Assembly: GCA_030748435.1 (NCBI GenBank)
Contig: JASMLZ010000053.1
Location: 1 to 58,473, forward strand
DNA length: 58,473 nucleotides
Direction: 5' to 3'
Origin: Gammaproteobacteria bacterium
Lineage (GTDB): Bacteria; Pseudomonadota; Gammaproteobacteria; Pseudomonadales; Balneatricaceae
Shown: positions 27,711-35,094 of the stretch, in pieces
How positions within the stretch are numbered: position 1 is the stretch's first letter
Layout: every line of letters begins with the position of its first letter
Made by a program: the position numbers and the translations under genes
Notes under the pieces: generated by a model
Database searches by the model: none
The model's input: the letters and a program-made list of their open reading frames with translations, nothing else
Told to the model about the DNA's origin: nothing

Positions 27711-28648
27711 TGACCAACAAGTTACCACCAGCTGTATTTCTTATGGGGCCAACTGCCGCAGGTAAAACGGATCTGGCAGTGGCGTTGGTACAACACAAAA
27801 ATTGCGAAATTATATCGGTCGATTCTGCCCTTATTTACCGGGATATGAATATTGGTAGCGCCAAACCGGATGCGGCAACCTTGGCTCTTGCACCCCACCA
27901 CTTGATTGATATACGGGATCCATCGGCAGCATACTCGGTGGCCGAGTTTTGTGCCGATGCTTTGGCACTTATGGCGGAAATTACCGCCCGTGGTAATATT
28001 CCTTTACTGGTGGGTGGTACTATGATGTACTACAAGGCACTAATGGAGGGTTTGGCTGATTTGCCGGAGTCAGATGCTGCCATTCGGCAGCAACTGGAAG
28101 CAGAGGTGGCGACCCAGGGAGTGCCGGCTTTGCATGCCAGATTGGCACAGGTTGACCCAGTTGCCGCCCAACGTTTGCATGCTACGGATAGCCAGCGTGT
28201 ACTGCGTGCTATGGAGGTTTACCTGTTAACGGGCGAAACTCTGAGTAGTCATTGGGCCAGACAGCAGGCGTATAGCTTACCGTATAATGTTACTTCCATA
28301 GGACTTTGGCCTCCCGAACGGGCTGTTTTGCACCAGCGGATTGCACAAAGGTTCCAACTGATGTTGGAACAGGGATTTGAACTGGAAGTAACCGCTTTAC
28401 GCGCGCGTGGCGATCTTGCCTTGTCCATGCCTGCGATGCGTTGTGTGGGGTATCGGCAAATGTGGCAATATCTGGATGGTGACTATGATTATGACACTAT
28501 GGTGCATAAAGGTGTGGTTGCCACTAGACAATTAGCTAAACGGCAACTGACTTGGCTCAGAAGTTGGCCGGATTTACACTATTTTGACAGTCTAGACGAC
28601 AAATTGGCATTCACTGTAGCGCAATTATTCGATAGAATGTCCAGATAA
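27710..28648 (+). CDS. miaA: MiaA, tRNA dimethylallyltransferase
   Basis: Transfers a dimethylallyl group to N6 of A37 in tRNAs reading U-initial codons. [12 protein letters not shown] is the P-loop, with [19 protein letters not shown] and [12 protein letters not shown] following; QRVLRAMEV is the substrate-binding helix. The 312-residue length is typical. Its ATG overlaps the mutL stop as TAATG, indicating translational coupling in the amiB-mutL-miaA-hfq operon. Confidence 0.98.
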   Translation: MTNKLPPAVFLMGPTAAGKTDLAVALVQHKNCEIISVDSALIYRDMNIGSAKPDAATLALAPHHLIDIRDPSAAYSVAEFCADALALMAEITARGNIPLLVGGTMMYYKALMEGLADLPESDAAIRQQLEAEVATQGVPALHARLAQVDPVAAQRLHATDSQRVLRAMEVYLLTGETLSSHWARQQAYSLPYNVTSIGLWPPERAVLHQRIAQRFQLMLEQGFELEVTALRARGDLALSMPAMRCVGYRQMWQYLDGDYDYDTMVHKGVVATRQLAKRQLTWLRSWPDLHYFDSLDDKLAFTVAQLFDRMSR

Positions 28649-28725
28649 GAATTGACCCCCAATGTTGGGTTGTTAATTTCACCCGTGGCAGCCAGATTTT
28701 TTAATCGCTGCATGCACTCTGATAG

Positions 28726-28989
<264 letters not shown>

Positions 28990-29049
28990 ATTAATTCAGT
29001 GCACAGACTCTACAGTGAACATCTGCTTACTGGTGTTCGTGTTGCTAAA

Positions 29050-29069
29050 CGAGCACCTTAGGGTGCTCG
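29050..29069 (+). terminator. Hairpin between hfq and hflX (possible attenuator)
   Basis: CGAGCACC, the loop TTAG and GGTGCTCG form a perfect 8-bp stem about 60 nt after hfq and 20 nt before the hflX start. The following ATTACATTT is only weakly T-rich, so partial termination or an RNA-processing site is more likely than a full stop. Confidence 0.55.
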
Positions 29070-29089
29070 ATTACATTTAGGTCAAACTA

Positions 29090-30400
29090 TTGTTTTTTGA
29101 ACGTCATGATGGAGGCGAGCGCGCCATACTGGTTCACATGGAAATGGGACAGGAAGGTGAGCGTGAAGATGCCAACGAATTAAAAGAACTGGTTTTGTCG
29201 GCGGGTGCCGAACCGATGGTTATGATTGGTGGTGCACGTTCACACCCGCACCCAAAAACCTATGTTGGTTCTGGTAAAGTTGAAGAAATAAGCCATGCCG
29301 TAAGTGAGCATCAGGCTGAGATCGTTATCTTTAACCACACCCTGAGTCCGGGCCAGGAGCGCAATCTGGAAAAGGAGTTTCAGTGTCGGGTGCTGGATCG
29401 TACGGGCTTAATTCTGGATATTTTTGCTCAGCGTGCACGCACGCACGAAGGCAAGCTACAGGTTGAGTTGGCGCAGTTGCAGCATATGTCTACCCGTCTG
29501 GTGCGTGGTTGGACTCACTTAGAACGGCAAAAAGGTGGTATCGGTTTGCGTGGTCCAGGTGAAACGCAATTGGAAACTGACCGCCGTTTGCTGCGTGCAC
29601 GTATCACTTCTATACTTAAACGCTTGCATAAAGTGCGTAAACAACGCGAGCAGGGACGCCGGTCGCGGCGGCGCGCCGAGGTGCCTACCCTGTCATTAGT
29701 GGGTTATACTAATGCCGGTAAGTCCAGCCTGTTCAATCGTATCACGGTTGCTGATGTGTATGCAGCGGATCAGCTATTTGCTACTTTGGACCCGACTTTC
29801 CGGCGGCTTGAAATTGCTGATGTGGGCCCCACTATATTGGTGGACACAGTCGGTTTTATTCGTCACCTGCCTCACAAACTGGTTGACGCATTTCGCGCTA
29901 CCTTGCAGGAAACGGCCGAGGCATCATTATTGTTGCATGTGGTTGATGCCAGTGATGATATGCGCGATGACAATATTACGGAAGTCAATGAAGTATTACA
30001 GGAAATTGACGCCTTGGAATTGCCAACCTTACTGGTTTACAACAAAATAGACCGTTTGCAGGATAGTCAGCCGCGGATTGACTATAATGCTCAAGGTAAG
30101 CCGGAACGGGTGTGGTTATCTGCCTTGACTGGTGTGGGCAGTGAATTATTGTTGCAGGCCATACAGGAATTGTTAGGTGATACAATGTACACTGGGCAAT
30201 TAAGTCTGCAGCCCGAGCAGGGTCAAATGCGAGCACAAATGTATGCTCATAATGCGGTGCTGCAAGAAAATGTTGATAAAAATGGCAATATGGTATTGGA
30301 TGTCCGTTTGCCGGAAAAAGAATTTTTACAAATACTGAATAAACTGAGTATAGATCCCGAGCCGTTTGTGGGCAAACCCAAACAGCCTTGGGAACACTAG
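29090..30400 (+). CDS. hflX: HflX, ribosome-associated GTPase
   Basis: GTPase that splits stalled or hibernating 70S ribosomes under stress. The N-terminal nucleotide-binding domain has HPHPKTYVGSGKVEEI and VIFNHTLSPGQERNLEK. The linker GWTHLERQKGGIGLRGPGET is a family signature. The G domain has G1 GYTNAGKSS, G3 DTVGF and G4 NKID. It has 436 residues. The start is TTG at 29090: it reproduces the family N-terminus (M)FFERHDGGERA, has AGG eight bases upstream, and no ATG or GTG lies near. Confidence 0.95.
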   Translation: MFFERHDGGERAILVHMEMGQEGEREDANELKELVLSAGAEPMVMIGGARSHPHPKTYVGSGKVEEISHAVSEHQAEIVIFNHTLSPGQERNLEKEFQCRVLDRTGLILDIFAQRARTHEGKLQVELAQLQHMSTRLVRGWTHLERQKGGIGLRGPGETQLETDRRLLRARITSILKRLHKVRKQREQGRRSRRRAEVPTLSLVGYTNAGKSSLFNRITVADVYAADQLFATLDPTFRRLEIADVGPTILVDTVGFIRHLPHKLVDAFRATLQETAEASLLLHVVDASDDMRDDNITEVNEVLQEIDALELPTLLVYNKIDRLQDSQPRIDYNAQGKPERVWLSALTGVGSELLLQAIQELLGDTMYTGQLSLQPEQGQMRAQMYAHNAVLQENVDKNGNMVLDVRLPEKEFLQILNKLSIDPEPFVGKPKQPWEH

Positions 30401-30430
30401 ATTAATTGTTAGCCTCTAAAGGAGACGACT

Positions 30431-31615
30431 ATGGCCTGGAATGAACCGGGTAATAACGGCAAGGATCAAGATCCTTGGGGAAATCGTGGCTCAGGTGGTT
30501 CAAATCAGGGGCCACCTGATTTGGATGAGGCCCTGGGTAAGTTGGTAGATAGGATTAACGGCCTGTTTGGTGGGAATAGTGGCAAACGCAGTGGCGGTGG
30601 CCAGGAACCTGCCGCACCCGCACCCAGCGGCAAACTGATACTGGTGATACTGGCGGTGGTTGCTGTGGTTTGGGCCGGTATGGGTTTTTATACGGTTGAC
30701 CAGCAGGAACGTGCAGTAGTGCTGCGCTTGGGTAAGTATCTGGAAACGGTGCAGCCAGGTTTGCAATGGAATCCACGTCTGGTTGATGACGTTACCAAGG
30801 TCAATGTGACAGCGGTGCGTAACCACGATCACGTGTCCCTGATGCTGACCAAGGACGAGAATATTGTTGAGGTTGGCTTGTCCGTGCAATATGTGGTTTC
30901 CAATCCTAAAGATTTCCTGCTGGAAGTGCGCTCCCCTGAAAATAGCCTGGCTCAGGCTACTGAGTCAGCTCTGCGTCATGTCGTAGGTAGCTCAAAGATG
31001 GATGATGTATTGACCGAAGGCCGAGCTATTTTGGCTGATCAGGTGCAAGCCCGTTTGCAGACCTATCTGGACAGCTATCAGACTGGTCTGGAAGTAAGCA
31101 AGGTCAATATTGAGAATACCAGTGCCCCTTCACAAGTGCAGGACGCTTTTGATGATGTTATTAAGGCTCGGGAAGATGAGCAAAGGGTGAAGAACGAAGC
31201 GCAAACGTACGCCAATGGCATTGTGCCTGAGGCCCGCGGTAAGGCTCAGCGTATGATGGAAGAGGCCAGTGCCTACCGTGAAGAGGTGGTTGCCAAGGCC
31301 GAAGGTGAGGCGACGCGCTTTACCAAGTTGCTAACTGAATACCAAAAAGCTCCGGAAGTGACACGCGAACGTTTGTATCTGGTGGCCATGGAGGATGTTT
31401 TATCCAACAGCGCCAAGGTGTTGGTAGATGTTGAAGGTGGTAACAATATGATGGTATTGCCACTGGATCAGATTATGAATAGCGCCAAACGTGGTACAAC
31501 GAACTTTGGCGGTAACACGGCAAGCAGTGCTGATATTGACCAGATTACCAATCAGGTTATTCAGGAACTGGGCACGCGTACCTCTACTCGCATCAGCACT
31601 AGGGAGTCCCGTTAA
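30431..31615 (+). CDS. hflK: HflK, SPFH-domain membrane protein
   Basis: With HflC it forms large inner-membrane complexes around the FtsH protease and modulates its activity. The Gly/Asn-rich cytosolic N-terminus (MAWNEPGNNGKDQDPWG) is followed by one membrane helix (about residues 66-86). A periplasmic SPFH/band-7 domain starts at TVDQQERAVVLRLGKYLETVQPGL, with a coiled-coil region beyond. The 394-residue length is normal. The ATG at 30431 has AAAGGAGA upstream. The stop is one base from the hflC start. Confidence 0.97.
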   Translation: MAWNEPGNNGKDQDPWGNRGSGGSNQGPPDLDEALGKLVDRINGLFGGNSGKRSGGGQEPAAPAPSGKLILVILAVVAVVWAGMGFYTVDQQERAVVLRLGKYLETVQPGLQWNPRLVDDVTKVNVTAVRNHDHVSLMLTKDENIVEVGLSVQYVVSNPKDFLLEVRSPENSLAQATESALRHVVGSSKMDDVLTEGRAILADQVQARLQTYLDSYQTGLEVSKVNIENTSAPSQVQDAFDDVIKAREDEQRVKNEAQTYANGIVPEARGKAQRMMEEASAYREEVVAKAEGEATRFTKLLTEYQKAPEVTRERLYLVAMEDVLSNSAKVLVDVEGGNNMMVLPLDQIMNSAKRGTTNFGGNTASSADIDQITNQVIQELGTRTSTRISTRESR

Positions 31616-31616
31616 T

Positions 31617-32489
31617 ATGAGATCTCGTACTTTATTTAGCCTTATAGGCCTGTTTATTGCCCTGCTGATTGTTTCCTCTTCTCTTTTTGTAGTGAAGGAA
31701 ACTGAACGTGCCATTATGCTGCGTTTTGGTGAAGTGGTGCAGTTTGATATTGAACCGGGTCTGCATTTTAAGATCCCCTTTGTTAATACCGTGCGCAAGT
31801 TTGATGCCCGGGTTTTAACCCTTGATGCCCGTCCCCAGCGTTATCTGACACTGGAGAAGAAAGGTTTGATTGTCGATTCCTTTGTTAAGTGGCGTATTCA
31901 GAATGTGGCGGATTACTATACGGCTACCTCGGGCATTGAAAATACCGCTGCCAAGCTGTTGGCATCACGTGTGGATACGGGTTTGCGTAACCAGTTTGGT
32001 GAACGTACTCTTACCGAGGTGGTGTCTGGTCAGCGTGATGAGTTGATGAACGAATTGCGTGAAGAGTTGAACACGGTAGTCATTGACGATATGGGCATCG
32101 AAGTGGTAGATGTGCGGGTTAAACGCATTGATTTGCCTCAGGAAGTCAGCCAGTCCGTATATGATCGTATGCGCACCGAGCGTGAGCGTGAAGCGCGTGA
32201 GTTGCGCTCTGAAGGTAAGGAAAAGGCCGAAGGTATTCGGGCCGATGCTGACCGTCAGCGCACGGTAATTATGGCCAACGCTTATCGTGATGCGGAACTG
32301 ATCCGCGGTGATGGCGATGCGGTGGCAGCAGCTACCTATGCTCAGGCATTTAATCAGGACCCTGAGTTCTACAGTTTTTATCGTAGTTTGGATGCCTACC
32401 GCAATACCTTTGGTAACGGCGGCGATATGATGCTGATAGAACCTGACAGTGAGTTCTTTAAATACCTTGGGCAGTCCAAGGTGCAGTAA
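31617..32489 (+). CDS. hflC: HflC, SPFH-domain membrane protein
   Basis: Partner of HflK in the FtsH-associated complex. An N-terminal membrane helix (about residues 6-24) precedes the SPFH domain (ETERAIMLRFGEVVQFDIEPGLHFKIPF). The RMRTEREREARELRSEGKEKAEGI coiled coil is typical. It has 290 residues. The open frame begins at 31491 inside hflK, but the ATG at 31617, one base after the hflK stop, gives the family start MRSRTLFSLIGL. A hairpin and a terminator follow. Confidence 0.97.
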   Translation: MRSRTLFSLIGLFIALLIVSSSLFVVKETERAIMLRFGEVVQFDIEPGLHFKIPFVNTVRKFDARVLTLDARPQRYLTLEKKGLIVDSFVKWRIQNVADYYTATSGIENTAAKLLASRVDTGLRNQFGERTLTEVVSGQRDELMNELREELNTVVIDDMGIEVVDVRVKRIDLPQEVSQSVYDRMRTEREREARELRSEGKEKAEGIRADADRQRTVIMANAYRDAELIRGDGDAVAAATYAQAFNQDPEFYSFYRSLDAYRNTFGNGGDMMLIEPDSEFFKYLGQSKVQ

Positions 32490-32504
32490 AATTAAGAGTT
32501 AAAT

Positions 32505-32528
32505 GCAAGTCTATGGTTTTAGACTTGC
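32505..32528 (+). repeat. Hairpin downstream of hflC
   Basis: GCAAGTCTA and TAGACTTGC form a perfect 9-bp stem around 6 nt, 15 nt after hflC. No T-run follows. It may protect the hflKC mRNA end or help the terminator at 32542. Confidence 0.5.
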
Positions 32529-32541
32529 CTAAAACCAAGAG

Positions 32542-32596
32542 GGGGAGCGGATCTTATTTGACCATACACTGGACAAAAAGCATCGCTCCCCTTTTT
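32542..32596 (+). terminator. Terminator-like hairpin with a 34-nt loop before xerD
   Basis: GGGGAGCG (32542-32549) pairs perfectly with CGCTCCCC (32584-32591), directly followed by five T residues. The loop is unusually long (34 nt). It probably terminates the hflX-hflK-hflC transcript, or a short RNA, and ends only 14 nt before the xerD start. Confidence 0.65.
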
Positions 32597-32610
32597 AATG
32601 AGGAAAATTC

Positions 32611-33507
32611 CTGAAAACCAACTTCGCCCCTGATATTCAGGATTATCTACAGTCCCTGTGGTTAACCAAGGGCTTAAGTGATAATACGCTGGAAAACTAT
32701 GGTCGCGACCTGACTAGGTTTAGCAAGTGGTTGCAACCCCATGGTCGGGGTTTAATGCAGGCCAGAGATATGGATGTGCTGGGTTATTTGGCTGATTTAA
32801 GTGCCACAGGTGCTAAACCAGCCAGTGTGGCCCGGCATTTGTCCTGTTTAAAAGGTTATTTTCGCCAGCAGGTGCGGGATAACTGCTTGTCTGTGGATCC
32901 AACTGCCTTGGTGCAGGCGCCAAAAATGGGCCGGCCACTACCCAAGTCCCTGACCGAAGCCGAAGTAGAAGCCTTGTTGGCCGCGCCTGATACCAATACC
33001 GCTCTGGGATTGCGCGACCGGGCTATGCTGGAACTGCTATATGCCAGTGGTTTAAGGGTGAGTGAACTGGTGGGCTTGGAAACCAGTCAGGTAAAACTTA
33101 ATCTGGGCCTTGTGCAGGTTATGGGTAAGGGGTCCAAGGAACGTCTGGTGCCCATGGGTCAAGCAGCTCAGGATTGGCTCGAACGCTATTTAAAAGGTGC
33201 CCGTTTGGAGTTGCTGGGAGCAGGGGTAAAGAGCGTGCTTTTCCCCAGTCAGCGTGGTGGTCAGATGACCCGGCAGACCTTTTGGCATCGTCTCAAGCAG
33301 CATGCTCAAACAGCAGGTATCGACAAGCCTTTATCTCCCCATGTGGTGCGCCATGCTTTTGCCACCCATTTGTTAAATCATGGTGCTGATCTGCGCGTGA
33401 TTCAAATGTTGCTTGGGCACAGTGATTTATCCACCACACAGATATATACTCATGTAGCAAACCACCGTTTGCAGGAACTTCATCAACAACATCACCCCCG
33501 GGGTTAA
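32611..33507 (+). CDS. xerD: XerD, site-specific tyrosine recombinase
   Basis: Resolves chromosome dimers at dif with XerC. From CTG at 32611 the frame gives 298 residues, exactly the length of E. coli XerD. The catalytic set falls at R149, K173, H244, R247, H270 and Tyr279. The N-terminal core-binding domain DIQDYLQSLWLTKGLSDNTLENYGRDL is encoded upstream of every in-frame ATG, GTG or TTG before position 32731, and a TGA closes the frame at 32599. CTG has AGGA six bases upstream and aligns with E. coli Met1. I therefore infer a CTG start, or a one-base indel near 32608. It is followed by dsbC, as is usual. Confidence 0.93.
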   Translation: MKTNFAPDIQDYLQSLWLTKGLSDNTLENYGRDLTRFSKWLQPHGRGLMQARDMDVLGYLADLSATGAKPASVARHLSCLKGYFRQQVRDNCLSVDPTALVQAPKMGRPLPKSLTEAEVEALLAAPDTNTALGLRDRAMLELLYASGLRVSELVGLETSQVKLNLGLVQVMGKGSKERLVPMGQAAQDWLERYLKGARLELLGAGVKSVLFPSQRGGQMTRQTFWHRLKQHAQTAGIDKPLSPHVVRHAFATHLLNHGADLRVIQMLLGHSDLSTTQIYTHVANHRLQELHQQHHPRG

Positions 33508-33512
33508 TTCTT

Positions 33513-34256
33513 ATGTTTTTTAAGCGTTTATTTAGTGTTATTTCCTTGTCATTATTAGGCTTAACAGTATGGGCAGATGACTACGCCAATCTGCGTGCCA
33601 GTGTGGCGCGCCTGGATGCCAATTTACAGGTTATGTCGGTGAGTGAAACTCCGATGTCCAGTATTTATAAGGTGGTGATCAGCACCGGCGAAACCCTTTA
33701 TATGAGCACAGATGGCCAGCACTTTCTGGTGGGTAATATGTATCAAAACCTGCAGGGTGGTGAACTGGTAAATTTGACCGAGGTGGATAAACAACAAGAC
33801 CGGGCGCTGGGTATGCAAAGTGAAGCAGCGCAGCAAGCCTGGGTATTTAAAGCCGTAGGTGAAACCAAAGCCAGTATTAGTGTATTTACCGATGTTGACT
33901 GTTTCTATTGTCAGAAGCTGCATCAGGAAATGGATGCGCTTAATGCCCTGGGTATTGAGGTGCGTTATTTGGCCTTTCCCCGTGCCGGCCTTGGTTCTTC
34001 ATCCCATCAAGTACTGGCTGATGCCTGGTGTGCGGAAGATCCTAATGCTTTTCTGACCAAAGCCAAACAACGTGCACACGATCGTTTGTCTGCTCTGCCT
34101 TCTCCGGCAGCCTGTGATAACCCAGTGGCAGATCATTATGCCTTAAGTCAGCAAATGGGATTGACTGGCACACCTGCCATTATTTTAGCTTCAGGTGAAT
34201 TGTGGCCAGGCTATCTGCCAGCAGATGAACTGGCCAGACGTTTGGGTATTAATTAG
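33513..34256 (+). CDS. dsbC: DsbC-type thiol:disulfide isomerase
   Basis: Periplasmic disulfide isomerase that corrects wrong disulfides. A signal peptide (about residues 1-21, ending VWA-DD) precedes an N-terminal dimerisation domain and a thioredoxin-like domain with active site CFYC (Cys130, Cys133; CGYC in E. coli). The structural disulfide pair is in DAWCAED and PAACDN, and the cis-proline loop is GTPAII. It has 247 residues. It starts 5 nt after xerD, the conserved xerD-dsbC pair. Confidence 0.95.
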   Translation: MFFKRLFSVISLSLLGLTVWADDYANLRASVARLDANLQVMSVSETPMSSIYKVVISTGETLYMSTDGQHFLVGNMYQNLQGGELVNLTEVDKQQDRALGMQSEAAQQAWVFKAVGETKASISVFTDVDCFYCQKLHQEMDALNALGIEVRYLAFPRAGLGSSSHQVLADAWCAEDPNAFLTKAKQRAHDRLSALPSPAACDNPVADHYALSQQMGLTGTPAIILASGELWPGYLPADELARRLGIN

Positions 34257-34259
34257 CCC

Positions 34260-35045
34260 GTGGACAGCCTGTTCTACTATATTGCCAAATTGGCCTGGTT
34301 GCTGGTTGCTGTGGATAGCTTGTTGCTAATATGGTTGGCTTTGGCGGTGGTTTGTTGGTACTGGGGCAGGTTGCCTTGGGCTAAGGGTTTAACCGGCAGT
34401 TTGCTGTTGGTGTTATTGGGTATTGGTCTGTTTCCGGTCGGTGAATGGGCGTTGTTTAGTTTGGAAAAGCAGTATTCACCAGGTATTCTGCAAGTGGAAA
34501 AAGTGGATGGTGTGGTGGTGTTGGGCGGTGGTGAACGCAATGCCCAATCCTTTGCCTGGGGGCAGGCCAGTCTGGGTGATGCCGCTGAGCGGCCTATGGT
34601 ATTATTACAAATAGCCAGGCAGCTACCCGCCTCCGTGCCCATTGTATTTACCGGTGGTACGGGAAAAATGAGTGATCAGGGCATGTCAGGTGCCGAGGTG
34701 ATCGCTATGTTGTTGCAGGATCATGGTATCGAATTATCACGTATTCTGTTTGAAGATCAGTCGCGTAATACTCTGGAAAATGCCGTGCTGACCAAGGCAT
34801 TAGTGCAACCGCAAGTTGCTGAAAATTGGTTGTTGGTCACCAGTGCCTTTCATATGCCGCGTGCCATGGCGGTGTTTTGTAAGGCCGATTGGCCAATGCA
34901 GGCTTATGCGGTTGATTTTCGTAGTCGTAAAGATAAGTTATGGCGCTTGGATTGGGATTTTGCCAGACACTTATATAATTTGAATTTAGCTTACAAGGAA
35001 TGGTTGGGTATTGTTGCCTATAAGGTGGCTGGAAAAAGTTGTTAG
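34260..35045 (+). CDS. ElyC/YdcF-like DUF218 family membrane protein
   Basis: A 261-residue protein with two N-terminal hydrophobic helices (about residues 10-33 and 42-62) and a DUF218 domain. The latter shows VVVLGGG, IVFTGGTGK, EDQSRNTLENA and LLVTSAFHMPRAMA. ElyC of E. coli, of the same layout, influences undecaprenyl-phosphate metabolism and envelope integrity; the reaction is unknown. The start is GTG at 34260, 3 nt after dsbC, with no nearby ATG. It may belong with the envelope genes that follow 49 nt downstream. Confidence 0.85.
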   Translation: MDSLFYYIAKLAWLLVAVDSLLLIWLALAVVCWYWGRLPWAKGLTGSLLLVLLGIGLFPVGEWALFSLEKQYSPGILQVEKVDGVVVLGGGERNAQSFAWGQASLGDAAERPMVLLQIARQLPASVPIVFTGGTGKMSDQGMSGAEVIAMLLQDHGIELSRILFEDQSRNTLENAVLTKALVQPQVAENWLLVTSAFHMPRAMAVFCKADWPMQAYAVDFRSRKDKLWRLDWDFARHLYNLNLAYKEWLGIVAYKVAGKSC

Positions 35046-35094
35046 TCGAAGCCCTTAGTCAGACGACAATGCTCAGCATAGTAAGGAGCCGTTA

